A stretch of DNA of 64,000 bases from assembly GCF_014650695.1 (NCBI RefSeq), contig NZ_BMVL01000014.1, forward strand, positions 124,001-188,000. The letters run 5' to 3'. Below are positions 51,508 through 60,634 of the stretch, in pieces. Source of the stretch: Streptomyces avidinii (GTDB taxonomy: Bacteria > Actinomycetota > Actinomycetes > Streptomycetales > Streptomycetaceae). The translations under genes were made by a program, and so were the position numbers. The notes beneath the pieces were generated by a model. The model saw only the letters and a program-made list of their open reading frames with translations. It ran no database searches and was not told where the DNA came from. How positions within the stretch are numbered: position 1 is the stretch's first letter; each line of letters begins with the position of its first letter.

Positions 51508-53097
51508 GTGAGCTCGAAACCTGTCGTACTCATCGCCGAAGAGCTGTCGCCCGCCACCGTGGAGGCGCTCGGCCCGGACTTCGAGATCCGCCACTGCAAC
51601 GGCGCCGACCGCGCCGAGCTGCTGCCCGCGATCGTCGACGTCGACGCGATCCTCGTCCGCTCCGCCACCAAGGTCGACGCCGAGGCCATCGCCGCGGCCA
51701 AGAAGCTGCGGGTCGTCGCGCGCGCCGGTGTCGGCCTGGACAACGTGGACGTCTCCGCCGCCACCAAGGCCGGCGTGATGGTCGTCAACGCCCCGACCTC
51801 CAACATCGTGACCGCGGCCGAGCTCGCCTGCGGCCTGCTCGTCGCCACCGCCCGCAACATCCCGCAGGCCAACACCGCCCTGAAGAACGGTGAGTGGAAG
51901 CGGAACAAGTACACGGGTGTCGAGCTCAGCGAGAAGACCCTCGGTGTCGTCGGCCTCGGCCGCATCGGTGTGCTGGTCGCCCAGCGCATGTCGGCCTTCG
52001 GCATGAAGGTCGTCGCCTACGACCCCTACGTACAGCCCGCGCGCGCCGCCCAGATGGGCGTCAAGATGCTGGCGCTGGACGAGCTCCTGGAGGTCGCCGA
52101 CTTCATCACCGTGCACCTGCCCAAGACCCCCGAGACCCTCGGTCTCATCGGGGACGAGGCCCTGCACAAGGTGAAGCCGTCCGTCCGCATCGTCAACGCC
52201 GCCCGCGGCGGGATCGTGGACGAGGCCGCGCTGTACACGGCCATCAAGGAGGGCCGCGTCGCCGGCGCCGGACTCGACGTGTACGCGAAGGAGCCCTGCA
52301 CGGACTCCCCGCTCTTCGAGCTCGACGAGGTCGTCTGCACCCCGCACCTCGGCGCGTCCACGGACGAGGCCCAGGAGAAGGCGGGTGTCTCGGTCGCCAA
52401 GTCGGTGCGCCTCGCCCTCGCCGGTGAGCTCGTGCCGGACGCGGTCAACGTCCAGGGCGGCGTCATCGCCGAGGACGTCCGTCCCGGTCTGCCGCTCGCC
52501 GAGAAGCTCGGCCGCATCTTCACCGCCCTCGCGGGCGAGGTCGCGGTCCGCCTCGACGTCGAGGTCTGCGGCGAGATCACCCAGCACGACGTCAAGGTGC
52601 TGGAGCTCTCCGCCCTCAAGGGTGTCTTCGAGGACGTCGTCGACGAGACGGTCTCCTACGTCAACGCCCCGCTGTTCGCGCAGGAGCGCGGCGTCGAGGT
52701 CCGTCTGACCACCAGCTCGGAGTCCCCGGACCACCGCAATGTGGTGACCGTGCGCGGCACCCTGTCGGACGGCCAGGAGGTCTCGGTCTCCGGCACGCTC
52801 GCGGGCCCGAAGCACCTTCAGAAGATCGTCGGCATCGGCGAGTACGACGTGGACCTGGCGCTCGCCGACCACATGGTCGTCCTGCGCTACACCGACCGCC
52901 CCGGCGTGGTCGGCACCGTCGGCCGCGTCCTCGGCGAGGGCGGTCTGAACATCGCGGGCATGCAGGTCGCCCGTGCGGAGGCGCACGGCGAGGCGCTCGC
53001 CGTCCTCACCGTGGACGCCGCGGTCCCGGCGGAGGTCCTCGCGGACATCGCCTCCGAGATCGGCGCCGCCTCGGCGCGCACGGTCAGCCTCGCCTGA
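51508..53097 (+). CDS. serA: D-3-phosphoglycerate dehydrogenase
   Basis: First enzyme of serine biosynthesis. The 529-residue form has the long actinobacterial architecture: substrate domain, Rossmann domain (VVGLGRIGVLVAQR, NAARGGIVDEAAL, CTPHLGASTDEAQ), an inserted regulatory domain and a C-terminal ACT domain (VVLRYTDRPGVVGTVGRVLGEGGLNIAGMQ) for serine inhibition. GTG 51508 gives MSSKPVVLIAEELSP; the frame is open upstream but uncharacteristic. Confidence 0.97.
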   Translation: MSSKPVVLIAEELSPATVEALGPDFEIRHCNGADRAELLPAIVDVDAILVRSATKVDAEAIAAAKKLRVVARAGVGLDNVDVSAATKAGVMVVNAPTSNIVTAAELACGLLVATARNIPQANTALKNGEWKRNKYTGVELSEKTLGVVGLGRIGVLVAQRMSAFGMKVVAYDPYVQPARAAQMGVKMLALDELLEVADFITVHLPKTPETLGLIGDEALHKVKPSVRIVNAARGGIVDEAALYTAIKEGRVAGAGLDVYAKEPCTDSPLFELDEVVCTPHLGASTDEAQEKAGVSVAKSVRLALAGELVPDAVNVQGGVIAEDVRPGLPLAEKLGRIFTALAGEVAVRLDVEVCGEITQHDVKVLELSALKGVFEDVVDETVSYVNAPLFAQERGVEVRLTTSSESPDHRNVVTVRGTLSDGQEVSVSGTLAGPKHLQKIVGIGEYDVDLALADHMVVLRYTDRPGVVGTVGRVLGEGGLNIAGMQVARAEAHGEALAVLTVDAAVPAEVLADIASEIGAASARTVSLA

Positions 53098-53120
53098 GCC
53101 CGCCAGGGTAGGGACGTGAG

Positions 53121-53152
53121 GGAAGGGCCCGGGGGAGACCCCGGGCCCTTCC
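53121..53152. terminator. Terminator between serA and the MFS gene
   Basis: A perfect 14-bp stem (53121-53134 with 53139-53152) closed by a GAGA (GNRA-type) tetraloop, between convergent genes. Confidence 0.88.
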
Positions 53153-53185
53153 GCGTTCCGCCGGCCACGCGCCACAGCGAGCGGT

Positions 53186-54742
53186 TCAGTTGTACGTCGC
53201 CTCGCGCGGGCGGTCCCCGGTACCGGTCGCGGGCTCCGCCGCGGGCGGGGCGGGCGCTTCGGTCCCCCGCAGCAGAGCCGAGGCGAGCAGGGCCGCCGCG
53301 AGCAGCAGCGCCGTACCGCCCCAGGCCGCGTACTGCATCCCGTGCACGAAGGCCTCCCGGGCCAGCGCCAGTACCTGCTCACCCGCCGGTCCGCCGAGGT
53401 GGTGGGCGGTGGCGACGGCCCCGCCCAGGGTCTCCCGGACCGCGGGCTCGGCGCCGGCCAGGTCGCTGCGGTAGACCGAGGTGCCCAGGCTGCCGAGGAC
53501 GGCCATGCCCAGGGCGCCGCCGAACTCCGTCCCGGTCTCCAGCAGGGAGGCGGCGGAACCGGCCTTCTCCGCGGGTGCCGAGGCGAGCGCCATGTCGGAG
53601 ATCAGGGACAGCACGGTGACGATGCCCGAGGCCAGCACCCCCGCGCCGGTCAGGATCAGCCACAGGGAGTCGGTGTCCACCAGGCTGATCAGGACGAAGC
53701 CGGCGGCGGCGAGGACGAACCCGCCGGCGATCACGTGGGCCCGGTCCACCTTCTGGGCGAGGGCGGCGGAGACCGGGGCCGCGGCGCCGATGACGACCGA
53801 GGGGGCGAGGCTCCACAGGGCGGCTTCCAGGGTGCCCATGCCGAGCACCGACTGGAGGTACTGGGTGGTGAAGTAGGCCGATCCCATCATGGCGAATGCG
53901 GCGATGGTGTTCAGCCCGATGCCCGCCCCGAAGCCGCGGCCCCGGAACAGCGCCCGGCTCACCATGGCGTCCTCACGGGAGCGCTGGCGGCGGACGAAGG
54001 CGTACCCGAAGGCCAGGCCGACGGCGAGGCAGGCCGCGTGGAGGGGTTCGAAGCCCTCGGCGGCGATCTCCTTGAGCCCGTAGACCACCGGCAGTACGGC
54101 GGCGATGGAGAGCGGAACGCTGAGCAGGTCGAAGCGGCCGGGGGCCGGGTCCTTGAACTCCGGTACCAGGACCGGAACCAGGAGCAGCAGGAGCAGCATC
54201 GCGGGCACGTTGATGAGGAAGACGGAGCCCCAGTAGAAGTGGTTCAGCAGCACCCCGCTGAGCACCGAGCCGAGGGCGATGCCCCCGGTCATGGCGCCGG
54301 ACCAGATGGCGATGGCCCGCCCGCGCTGCCGGTCGTCCTGGAAGAGGTTCCGTACGAGGGCCAGCGTGGCGGGCATCAGGGTCGCGCCGCCGATGCCGAG
54401 CAGCACGCGGGCCGCGATGAGCATCTCGGCGCTGGTGGCGCAGCCGGCGCCGATCGAGGCGAGGCCGAAGGCGGTCGCGCCGATCAGCAGCAGTTTGCGG
54501 CGGCCGATCCGGTCGCCGAGCGAGCCCATCGTGATCAGCAGGCCGGAGAGCGCGAACGCGTAGCTGTCGAAGATCCAGAGCTGCTGGGTGGAGCTCGGGT
54601 CCAGCTGGTCGGTGATGGCCGGGACGGCGAAGTAGAGGACGGAGACGTCCATCGAGACCAGGAGCAACGGCAGCAGGAGGACGCTGAAGGCGGTCCATTC
54701 GCGGCGGCCGGCAAGTTGCGCTGTGGCGGCGGGAGTTGTCAT
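53186..54742 (-). CDS. MFS drug-type exporter (DHA2, 14 TMS)
   Basis: The 518-residue product has about 14 helices. DHA2 motifs: LVSMDVSVLYFAVPAI, GSLGDRIGRRKLLLIG (motif A), GIGGATLMPATLALVRNLF and GGIALGSVLSGVLL (motif C-like). It belongs with QacA/EmrB/SmvA-type exporters of cationic or amphipathic drugs. A divergent TetR gene 90 bp away and a 13-bp motif array between them imply local repression. Confidence 0.92.
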   Translation of the reverse strand: MTTPAATAQLAGRREWTAFSVLLLPLLLVSMDVSVLYFAVPAITDQLDPSSTQQLWIFDSYAFALSGLLITMGSLGDRIGRRKLLLIGATAFGLASIGAGCATSAEMLIAARVLLGIGGATLMPATLALVRNLFQDDRQRGRAIAIWSGAMTGGIALGSVLSGVLLNHFYWGSVFLINVPAMLLLLLLVPVLVPEFKDPAPGRFDLLSVPLSIAAVLPVVYGLKEIAAEGFEPLHAACLAVGLAFGYAFVRRQRSREDAMVSRALFRGRGFGAGIGLNTIAAFAMMGSAYFTTQYLQSVLGMGTLEAALWSLAPSVVIGAAAPVSAALAQKVDRAHVIAGGFVLAAAGFVLISLVDTDSLWLILTGAGVLASGIVTVLSLISDMALASAPAEKAGSAASLLETGTEFGGALGMAVLGSLGTSVYRSDLAGAEPAVRETLGGAVATAHHLGGPAGEQVLALAREAFVHGMQYAAWGGTALLLAAALLASALLRGTEAPAPPAAEPATGTGDRPREATYN

Positions 54743-54759
54743 GAGCAGGAATGTACAGA

Positions 54760-54824
54760 CGTCTTAAACGTTTGTCTATGACGACTGTCTAGAACTGCTG
54801 TCTGGGACGGTTGTCTTGCTACCG
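54760..54824. promoter_or_regulatory. Five-unit 13-bp TGTCT array in the MFS/TetR gap
   Basis: TGTCT (first unit CGTCT) starts at 54760, 54773, 54786, 54799 and 54812, exactly 13 bp apart; consensus TGTCTNNNACGNN. The first unit also forms the palindrome AGACGTCT (54757-54764). It fills the space between the divergent starts and overlaps the TetR -10 (TACCGT, 54820-54825). Confidence 0.75.
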
Positions 54825-54832
54825 TGGGGGCC

Positions 54833-55411
54833 ATGGGACATCGCGAAGATCTGCTCGAAGGCGCCAAGAAATGCCTGGTCGAGAAGGGGTTCGTGCGCAC
54901 CACCGCGCGCGACATCGTCAGCGCCTCGGGGACCAACCTGGCCTCCATCGGCTACCACTACGGCTCGAAGGACGCCCTCCTCACCGAGGCTTTCATCGGT
55001 CTGATGGAGGAGTGGGGCGCGGTCTTCCAGTCCGGCCTCGACGGGGAGGGCGGGTCGCTGGAGCGCTTCCGTGCCCTGTGGGAGGGCGTGTTGGCACAGC
55101 ACGAGAAGTCGGGTCCGGTCTGGGCGGCCAGCCTGGAGGTGGCGCTCGGCCGGGACCAGCGGCCGGAGTTGAGGTCGATGCTCGCGGCCTCGCAGGCCGA
55201 GGGGCGCCGGGGGCTGATCTCGATGCTCACCGGCACCCCGGAGGACCGGCTCGACGAGCGGGACGTCCGCACCCTGGGCGGCTTCTACCAGGCGCTGTTG
55301 AACGGCCTGATGATCCAGTGGCTCTTCGATCCGGAGTCGGCGGCGACCGCCGAGGAGTTCACCGAGGGCATGCGTCGGGCCGCCGAGGCGATGACCCGGC
55401 CCCGGGACTGA
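54833..55411 (+). CDS. TetR-family repressor
   Basis: The 192-residue product has an N-terminal TetR HTH (LLEGAKKCLVEKGFVRTTARDIVSASGTNLASIGYHYGSKDALL) and a C-terminal ligand domain (ALWEGVLAQHEKSGPVWAASLEVALG, LGGFYQALLNGLMIQWLFD). It most likely represses itself and the divergent MFS pump. ATG 54833 is seven bases after TACCGT, so leaderless; GTG 54824 would overlap the -10. Confidence 0.93.
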   Translation: MGHREDLLEGAKKCLVEKGFVRTTARDIVSASGTNLASIGYHYGSKDALLTEAFIGLMEEWGAVFQSGLDGEGGSLERFRALWEGVLAQHEKSGPVWAASLEVALGRDQRPELRSMLAASQAEGRRGLISMLTGTPEDRLDERDVRTLGGFYQALLNGLMIQWLFDPESAATAEEFTEGMRRAAEAMTRPRD

Positions 55412-55534
55412 CCGGAGCCGAAAACTCCGGCGCGCGCGGGCGGTCCCGGTCCGTCCCGCGGCCTGTCCCGCGCTCCGTCCGCCCCGGCGGCCGTCGTGTG
55501 TGTTCCGGAGCGGGTCCCGTCGCCGGGGCGCTCC

Positions 55535-56749
55535 CTAGGCCAGGCGAGAGGCCTTGAGGGCCATGTGGAGCAGCAGGCGGTCCTCGCCCTCGTCCAGGTC
55601 GAGGCCGGTCAACTGCTCGACCCGGCCCAGACGGTAGTAGAGGGTCTGGCGGTGGATGCCCAGGGCGGCCGCCGCGCGGCCCGCCTGGCCGGCACAGTCC
55701 AGGAAGACCTCGGCGGTACGGGCGAGTTCGCGGTTGGCCGGGGTCAGCAGGGTACGGGCCGCGGGGTCGTCCACCGGGTCGGTGGCGAGGCTTGCCAGCA
55801 GCCGGTACGGGCCGATCGCCGACCACTGGGCGACCGGCCCGAGCCGGGGCTGGGCGACGGCCGCCCGGGCGGCGGCGACGGCCTGCTCCCAGGCGGCGGG
55901 CAGGTCCGCGAGGCCCCGTACGGGGTCGGCCACGCCGGCCGTCACCCGAGGAGCGGTGGCGGCGCCACCCGCCGCCGCACCGCCGCCCGCCGGGTCCGCG
56001 GCCCGCGGCAGCAGCCGGGTCACCGCCGCCAGGGCCGGAGCCAGCGCGTCCGTCGAGCGCAGCCGGAGCAGCACCGCGAGCGCCGCCTCGGCCCCGGGCT
56101 CCTGACCCGGCCCGGACCCGACCCGCCGGGGCACGACGCACACCGCCGCCGCGCCCGGGACCGATGCCGGAGCCTCCCCGGGCCACGGCGTCACGCAGAC
56201 CGCCGCGTGCAGCCCGTCCCCACCGGCGCCGAGCGCGACCCGGAGCGCGGCCACCGCCATGTCCTGCTGCCAGCCCCGACCGGCCGTGAGCACCGCCAGG
56301 AACTCCCGCGACAGGTCCGCCCCGGCCTTCGCCTCCTCGGCGAGCAGCACCCCGATCCGCTGCGCCACCTCCATGGCCGCGTCCAGCGCCGCCGGCCCGG
56401 GCCCCGGCAGGCCGGGCTCCTGGTCCAGGAGCCACACGTAGCCCTGCACGATGCCCCGGTACCGCACCGGCAGGCAGATCCGCCCCCGGTACACCCCGGC
56501 GTCGGGCGCCGCCGGGATCCGGACGGGTCCGGTGGCGCGGGCGATGCCGAAGCCCTCGAACCAGGACCGGACGTCCGCCGTGGACTGCCGCGTCAGGATC
56601 GACCGGGTCCGCACCGGGTCCATCGCGAGGTCGTCCTCGCTGTCGTGGGCACCGAAGGCGATCAGCCGGAAGTCCCGGTTCTCCAGGGTCGCCGGGGCGC
56701 CGAGCAGCGCGGAGATCTCGTCCACCAGGTCCTGGTAATCGCCCTTCAC
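55535..56749 (-). CDS. PucR/CdaR-type regulator of proline catabolism
   Basis: The 404-residue product has a GAF-like N-terminal sensor region (LVDEISALLGAPATLENRDFRLIAFGAHDS) and the C-terminal PucR helix-turn-helix (LARTAEVFLDCAGQAGRAAAALGIHRQTLYYRLGRVEQLTGLDL). It is divergent from proline dehydrogenase and pruA, and is therefore their likely proline-responsive activator. GTG 56749 is chosen; GAGAAT (minus strand, 56756-56761) six bases before it suggests a leaderless mRNA. Confidence 0.88.
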   Translation of the reverse strand: MKGDYQDLVDEISALLGAPATLENRDFRLIAFGAHDSEDDLAMDPVRTRSILTRQSTADVRSWFEGFGIARATGPVRIPAAPDAGVYRGRICLPVRYRGIVQGYVWLLDQEPGLPGPGPAALDAAMEVAQRIGVLLAEEAKAGADLSREFLAVLTAGRGWQQDMAVAALRVALGAGGDGLHAAVCVTPWPGEAPASVPGAAAVCVVPRRVGSGPGQEPGAEAALAVLLRLRSTDALAPALAAVTRLLPRAADPAGGGAAAGGAATAPRVTAGVADPVRGLADLPAAWEQAVAAARAAVAQPRLGPVAQWSAIGPYRLLASLATDPVDDPAARTLLTPANRELARTAEVFLDCAGQAGRAAAALGIHRQTLYYRLGRVEQLTGLDLDEGEDRLLLHMALKASRLA

Positions 56750-56816
56750 GCGGCCATTCTCCCACCTCGGCAGGGACCCTTCAGACAGATGTATGAGATC
56801 CGGGACACGGATGCGT

Positions 56817-56850
56817 GACAGCTGTCGATGGCAGAGGATCAAAGCGATCC
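56817..56850. promoter_or_regulatory. Two short palindromes upstream of the proline genes
   Basis: GACAGCTGTC (56817-56826) and GGATC-N5-GATCC (56836-56850) lie in the 160-bp regulator/proline dehydrogenase gap. Candidate regulator sites. Confidence 0.4.
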
Positions 56851-56909
56851 TTAGGTTTCACGGTGGTTTTGCTTGCGCTTTTCTTCTGCCACCCGTTGGA
56901 GGTGCCCCC

Positions 56910-57836
56910 GTGCTGGGTCCCGTGATCCTCGCCGCTTCGCGCAGCGACAAGATGCGTCGTATCGTCTCTGCCGCCCCGGTGACCAAGCCCGTGGTGAACC
57001 GGTTCATCCCCGGCGAGACCGTCGACCAGGTCATCCCGATCGTCGAGGAGCTCACGCGGGCCGGCCTCGAGGTCACCCTCGACGTCGTGGGCGAGGACAT
57101 CACCGAGGTGGAGCAGTCCTACGCCGCCCGGGACGCCTACCTCCAGCTCATCGAGCGCCTCGCGGAGCTCGGTCTCGGCGAGAAGGCCGAAATGTCCGTC
57201 AAGCTGTCGATGTTCGGCCAGGCGCTGGAGGGCGGCCACGAGCTCGCCCTCGCCAACGTCCGCCCGGTCGTCGAGGCCGCCGCCGCCATCGGCACCACCG
57301 TGACGCTCGACGCCGAGGACCACACGACCCTCGACTCGATGTTCGCCATCCACGAGGAGCTGCGCCGCGACTTCCCGCAGACCGGCTGCGTGATCCAGGC
57401 GTACCTCTTCCGCACGGAGGCCGACGCCCGCCGCCTCGCCGCCGCCGGCAGCCGCGTCCGCATCGTGAAGGGCGCTTACAAGGAGCCCGCCGAGGTCGCG
57501 TACCAGGACAAGGCCGAGATCGACAAGGCGTACGTCCGGATCCTGAAGACCCTGATGGACGGCGAGGGCTACCCGATGATCGGGTCGCACGACCCGCGCC
57601 TCATCGCCATCGGCCAGGAGCTCGCCCGCAAGGCGGGGCGCAAACTGGACGAGTACGAGTTCCAGATGCTGTACGGGATCCGCAGCGAGGAGCACCTGCG
57701 GCTCGCCGCCGAGGGCCACCGGATGCGCGTCTACACCGCGTACGGGACGGACTGGTACGGCTACTTCATGCGCCGCCTCGCGGAGAAGCCGGCCAACCTG
57801 CTCTTCTTCGTCCGCTCGATGATCACCAAGAACTAG
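56910..57836 (+). CDS. Proline dehydrogenase
   Basis: The 308-residue FAD enzyme oxidises proline to pyrroline-5-carboxylate. It is the short monofunctional type. Seen: VTLDVVGEDITEVEQ, EMSVKLSMFGQAL, TVTLDAEDHTTLDS, VIQAYLFRTEADARRL, RIVKGAYKEPAEVAYQ, GSHDPRLI, FQMLYGIRSEE. GTG 56910 follows GGAGG; upstream in-frame codons look non-coding. Followed 31 bp later by pruA. Confidence 0.93.
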   Translation: MLGPVILAASRSDKMRRIVSAAPVTKPVVNRFIPGETVDQVIPIVEELTRAGLEVTLDVVGEDITEVEQSYAARDAYLQLIERLAELGLGEKAEMSVKLSMFGQALEGGHELALANVRPVVEAAAAIGTTVTLDAEDHTTLDSMFAIHEELRRDFPQTGCVIQAYLFRTEADARRLAAAGSRVRIVKGAYKEPAEVAYQDKAEIDKAYVRILKTLMDGEGYPMIGSHDPRLIAIGQELARKAGRKLDEYEFQMLYGIRSEEHLRLAAEGHRMRVYTAYGTDWYGYFMRRLAEKPANLLFFVRSMITKN

Positions 57837-57847
57837 CCAAGAACTAG
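57826..57847 (+). repeat. 11-bp tandem duplication at the stop codon
   Basis: CCAAGAACTAG is repeated exactly twice; the first copy carries the proline dehydrogenase TAG (57834-57836). Confidence 0.9.
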
Positions 57848-57867
57848 GTCAAGGAGTTACCAGCCCC

Positions 57868-59499
57868 ATGGATGCTGTGACCCAGGTCCCCGCTCCGGTC
57901 AACGAGCCGGTCCACTCGTACGCCCCCGGCACCCCGGAGCGCGCGCGCCTCGAAACGCAGCTCAAGCAGCTGTCCGAGAACCCCATCGACCTCCCGATGA
58001 CGATCAACGGCGTCAAGCGGATGGGCGGCGGCGAGCGCTTCGACGTGGTCCAGCCGCACGACCACAAGTCGGTGCTCGGCACCTACGCGAACGCCACCGG
58101 GGCCGACGCACAGGAGGCCATCGACGCCGCCCTGGCCGCCGCCCCGGCCTGGCGCTCGATGTCCTTCGACGACCGCGCCGCGATCATCCTGCGCGCTGCC
58201 GAGCTGCTGTCCGGCCCGTGGCGCGAGAAGCTCGCCGCCTCCACCATGCTGGGCCAGTCGAAGACCGCGCAGCAGGCCGAGATCGACACTCCGTGCGAGC
58301 TCGTCGACTTCTGGCGCTTCAACGTCCACTTCGCCCGCCAGATCCTGGCCGAGCAGCCGGTCGCGAACTCCGCCGGCGTGTGGAACCGCAGCGACCACCG
58401 CCCGCTCGAAGGCTTCGTCTACGCGATCACGCCGTTCAACTTCACGGCCATCGCGGGCAACCTGCCGACCGCCCCCGCCCTGATGGGCAACGTGGTCCTG
58501 TGGAAGCCCTCCCCGACGCAGACCCACTCCGCGATCCTCCTCATGGAGCTCCTGGAGGAGGCCGGCCTGCCCAAGGGCGTCATCAACCTGCTGACCGGCG
58601 ACGGCATCGCGGTGTCCGAGGTGGCCCTGAACCACCCCGAGCTGGCCGGCATCCACTTCACCGGCTCGACCAAGACCTTCCAGTACCTGTGGAAGACGGT
58701 CGGCAACAACATCGAGAAGTACAAGTCCTACCCGCGCCTGGTCGGCGAGACCGGCGGCAAGGACTTCGTCGTCGCGCACCCGTCCGCGGACCGCGCCGTC
58801 CTGAAGACCGCCCTGACCCGCGGTTCCTTCGAGTTCCAGGGCCAGAAGTGCTCGGCGTCCTCGCGCGCCTACGTCCCGGCCTCGATCTGGAACGACGGCT
58901 TCAAGGAGGCCTTCGCGGCCGAGGTCGACGGCATCACCATGGGTGACGTCCGCGACCTGACCAACTTCATCGGCGCCGTCATCGACGAGCGTTCGTATCT
59001 CAAGAACAAGGCCGCGATCGACCGCGCGATCGCCGACCCGACCTGCGAGATCATCGCCGGCGGCACGTACGACGACTCGGAGGGCTACTTCGTCCGCCCG
59101 ACCGTCATCGCGTGCACCGACCCGGAGAACGAGGTCTTCACGACCGAGTACTTCGGCCCGATCCTCGCCGTGCACGTCTACGAGGACGCGAACTTCGACG
59201 CGATGCTGGCCCAGATGGAGTCCGTCTCGGCGTACGCCCTGACCGGCTCGATCATCGCCGCCGACCGCTACGCGGCCGCGGACGCGATGGAGAAGCTCCG
59301 CTTCGCGGCGGGCAACTTCTACATCAACGACAAGTCCACCGGTGCCGTCGTCGGCCAGCAGCCCTTCGGCGGCGGCCGCGCCTCGGGTACGAACGACAAG
59401 GCGGGCGCCGCGAGCAACCTGCAGCGCTGGACCTCCACCCGCTCCATCAAGGAGACGCTGGTCGCGCCGACCGACTACGCGTACCCCCACATGGGCTGA
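57868..59499 (+). CDS. pruA: L-glutamate gamma-semialdehyde (P5C) dehydrogenase
   Basis: The 543-residue NAD-dependent aldehyde dehydrogenase completes proline breakdown to glutamate. Seen: FVYAITPFNFTAIAGNLPTAPALMGN, Glu in RLVGETGGKDF and nucleophile Cys in FQGQKCSASSR; C-terminal QQPFGGGRASGTNDKAGA. The length and the EYFGPIL segment match the PruA subgroup. Confidence 0.96.
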   Translation: MDAVTQVPAPVNEPVHSYAPGTPERARLETQLKQLSENPIDLPMTINGVKRMGGGERFDVVQPHDHKSVLGTYANATGADAQEAIDAALAAAPAWRSMSFDDRAAIILRAAELLSGPWREKLAASTMLGQSKTAQQAEIDTPCELVDFWRFNVHFARQILAEQPVANSAGVWNRSDHRPLEGFVYAITPFNFTAIAGNLPTAPALMGNVVLWKPSPTQTHSAILLMELLEEAGLPKGVINLLTGDGIAVSEVALNHPELAGIHFTGSTKTFQYLWKTVGNNIEKYKSYPRLVGETGGKDFVVAHPSADRAVLKTALTRGSFEFQGQKCSASSRAYVPASIWNDGFKEAFAAEVDGITMGDVRDLTNFIGAVIDERSYLKNKAAIDRAIADPTCEIIAGGTYDDSEGYFVRPTVIACTDPENEVFTTEYFGPILAVHVYEDANFDAMLAQMESVSAYALTGSIIAADRYAAADAMEKLRFAAGNFYINDKSTGAVVGQQPFGGGRASGTNDKAGAASNLQRWTSTRSIKETLVAPTDYAYPHMG

Positions 59500-59517
59500 T
59501 CCGGCCCCGCAGAACCC

Positions 59518-59558
59518 CCGCCCCCGCTCCGGTACCCCCAAGTCCGGAGCGGGGGCGG
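59518..59558 (+). terminator. Terminator of the proline operon
   Basis: A perfect 15-bp stem (59518-59532 with 59544-59558), 11-base loop, followed by TTTCCATTT. Confidence 0.88.
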
Positions 59559-59749
59559 TTTCCATTTCCCCGACCGGCAACTCCTGCTAGCCTGGCGGCA
59601 GTTGTCGTGTACGGCGACACGCTCCAGTACTCGGGCCCGGTTACCCGAGGGAGCCGAGGGCTCTGACGAGTTCCCGTACGGGGTGGGATCTTTGCCAGGA
59701 GATACGAGACCTCTACGCGTCCGTGCCGGGACGACGCCCGGGGAGACGT
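59559..59749. other. 191-bp gap with short inverted repeat
   Basis: No gene. TAGCCT at 59588-59593 could be a -10, and TGTCG-N7-CGACA (59603-59619) is a short inverted repeat just downstream. Confidence 0.35.
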
Positions 59750-60634
59750 ATGTCCAGGCGCACCGACAACCGCCACCGCGTGGCGACCATCTGCCGTGAG
59801 GCCACCGGTCTTCCGCACCACACCTGCATGCGGTGGGCGGCCGACGGGCTGATCACCCGCCGCCAGCCGGTACCCGATGCCGCCGACGAGCAGCAGCGGA
59901 CCTTCGAGGCCCTGGTGGTGGCCGAGCTCGCCGACGGGCTCCGCGGACACGAACTGCGCGACGGGGCGCTCCTCGGCTTCACCCGGGCCCGTCCCGAGCC
60001 GGCCGGCCTGACGCTTGCGCTGCACCCGGCGATGGCCGACCGGGTCCTTGCAACCCTCCTGCCCCGGATCGACGAGCACTACGGCGGTCTGCGCGGTGTG
60101 CCGGGGCTGCGGCTCGTCCCGATGGGCGGGAGGTGGGCACTGACCCGGGTCCAGGGCCGTGCCGCGATCCACCTGGTCCACCCGGCCGCGGACTGGCGAC
60201 CCGCCCTGCCGGAGCACGGCGAGGGGCTCACGCAGCTGTGGCGGCGCAACCGCCACCGCATGCACCCCGCCGAGGCGGCGGACTGGGAGCAGCGGTCCGG
60301 GGCGGGACACGACCACGGCGTCCCGGCGCAGAACCGCCTGAACAGCAGGCTCCTCAGGCGCCCCCTGCTGCTGGGCGCTGCCGGGGCCGCGCACGGTTCG
60401 GCGAACGTCTACACCCACGGGGGAGGGGACGTCGTCGTCGAGTGGTGCTGCTCCGTGGAACGGTCCGACCTGGAGCAGCGGCTGCGGCGCAGCGGCCTCG
60501 CGCAGCGGCCCGACGAGAGCCCGGAACGGGAACGGGAGCGCGACCGCCCGTGGTTCCCCGGCGAGATCGTGATGGGCGGCGGGTTCGTCACCCTGCGGCG
60601 CGGACCCTGCTACGCGGAACCGGGGGTGCGCTGA
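59750..60634 (+). CDS. Hypothetical protein, function not recognised
   Basis: The 294-residue product starts MSRRTDNRHRVATICREATG and continues LPHHTCMRWAADGLI, faintly like an HTH or MerR-type start, then a His/Arg-rich body with AHGSANVYTHGGGDVVVEWCCSVE. No catalytic motif is recognised. GGGGAG precedes ATG 59750. Its TGA shares a base with the ATG of the next gene (TGATG), so the two are coupled. Confidence 0.8.
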   Translation: MSRRTDNRHRVATICREATGLPHHTCMRWAADGLITRRQPVPDAADEQQRTFEALVVAELADGLRGHELRDGALLGFTRARPEPAGLTLALHPAMADRVLATLLPRIDEHYGGLRGVPGLRLVPMGGRWALTRVQGRAAIHLVHPAADWRPALPEHGEGLTQLWRRNRHRMHPAEAADWEQRSGAGHDHGVPAQNRLNSRLLRRPLLLGAAGAAHGSANVYTHGGGDVVVEWCCSVERSDLEQRLRRSGLAQRPDESPERERERDRPWFPGEIVMGGGFVTLRRGPCYAEPGVR

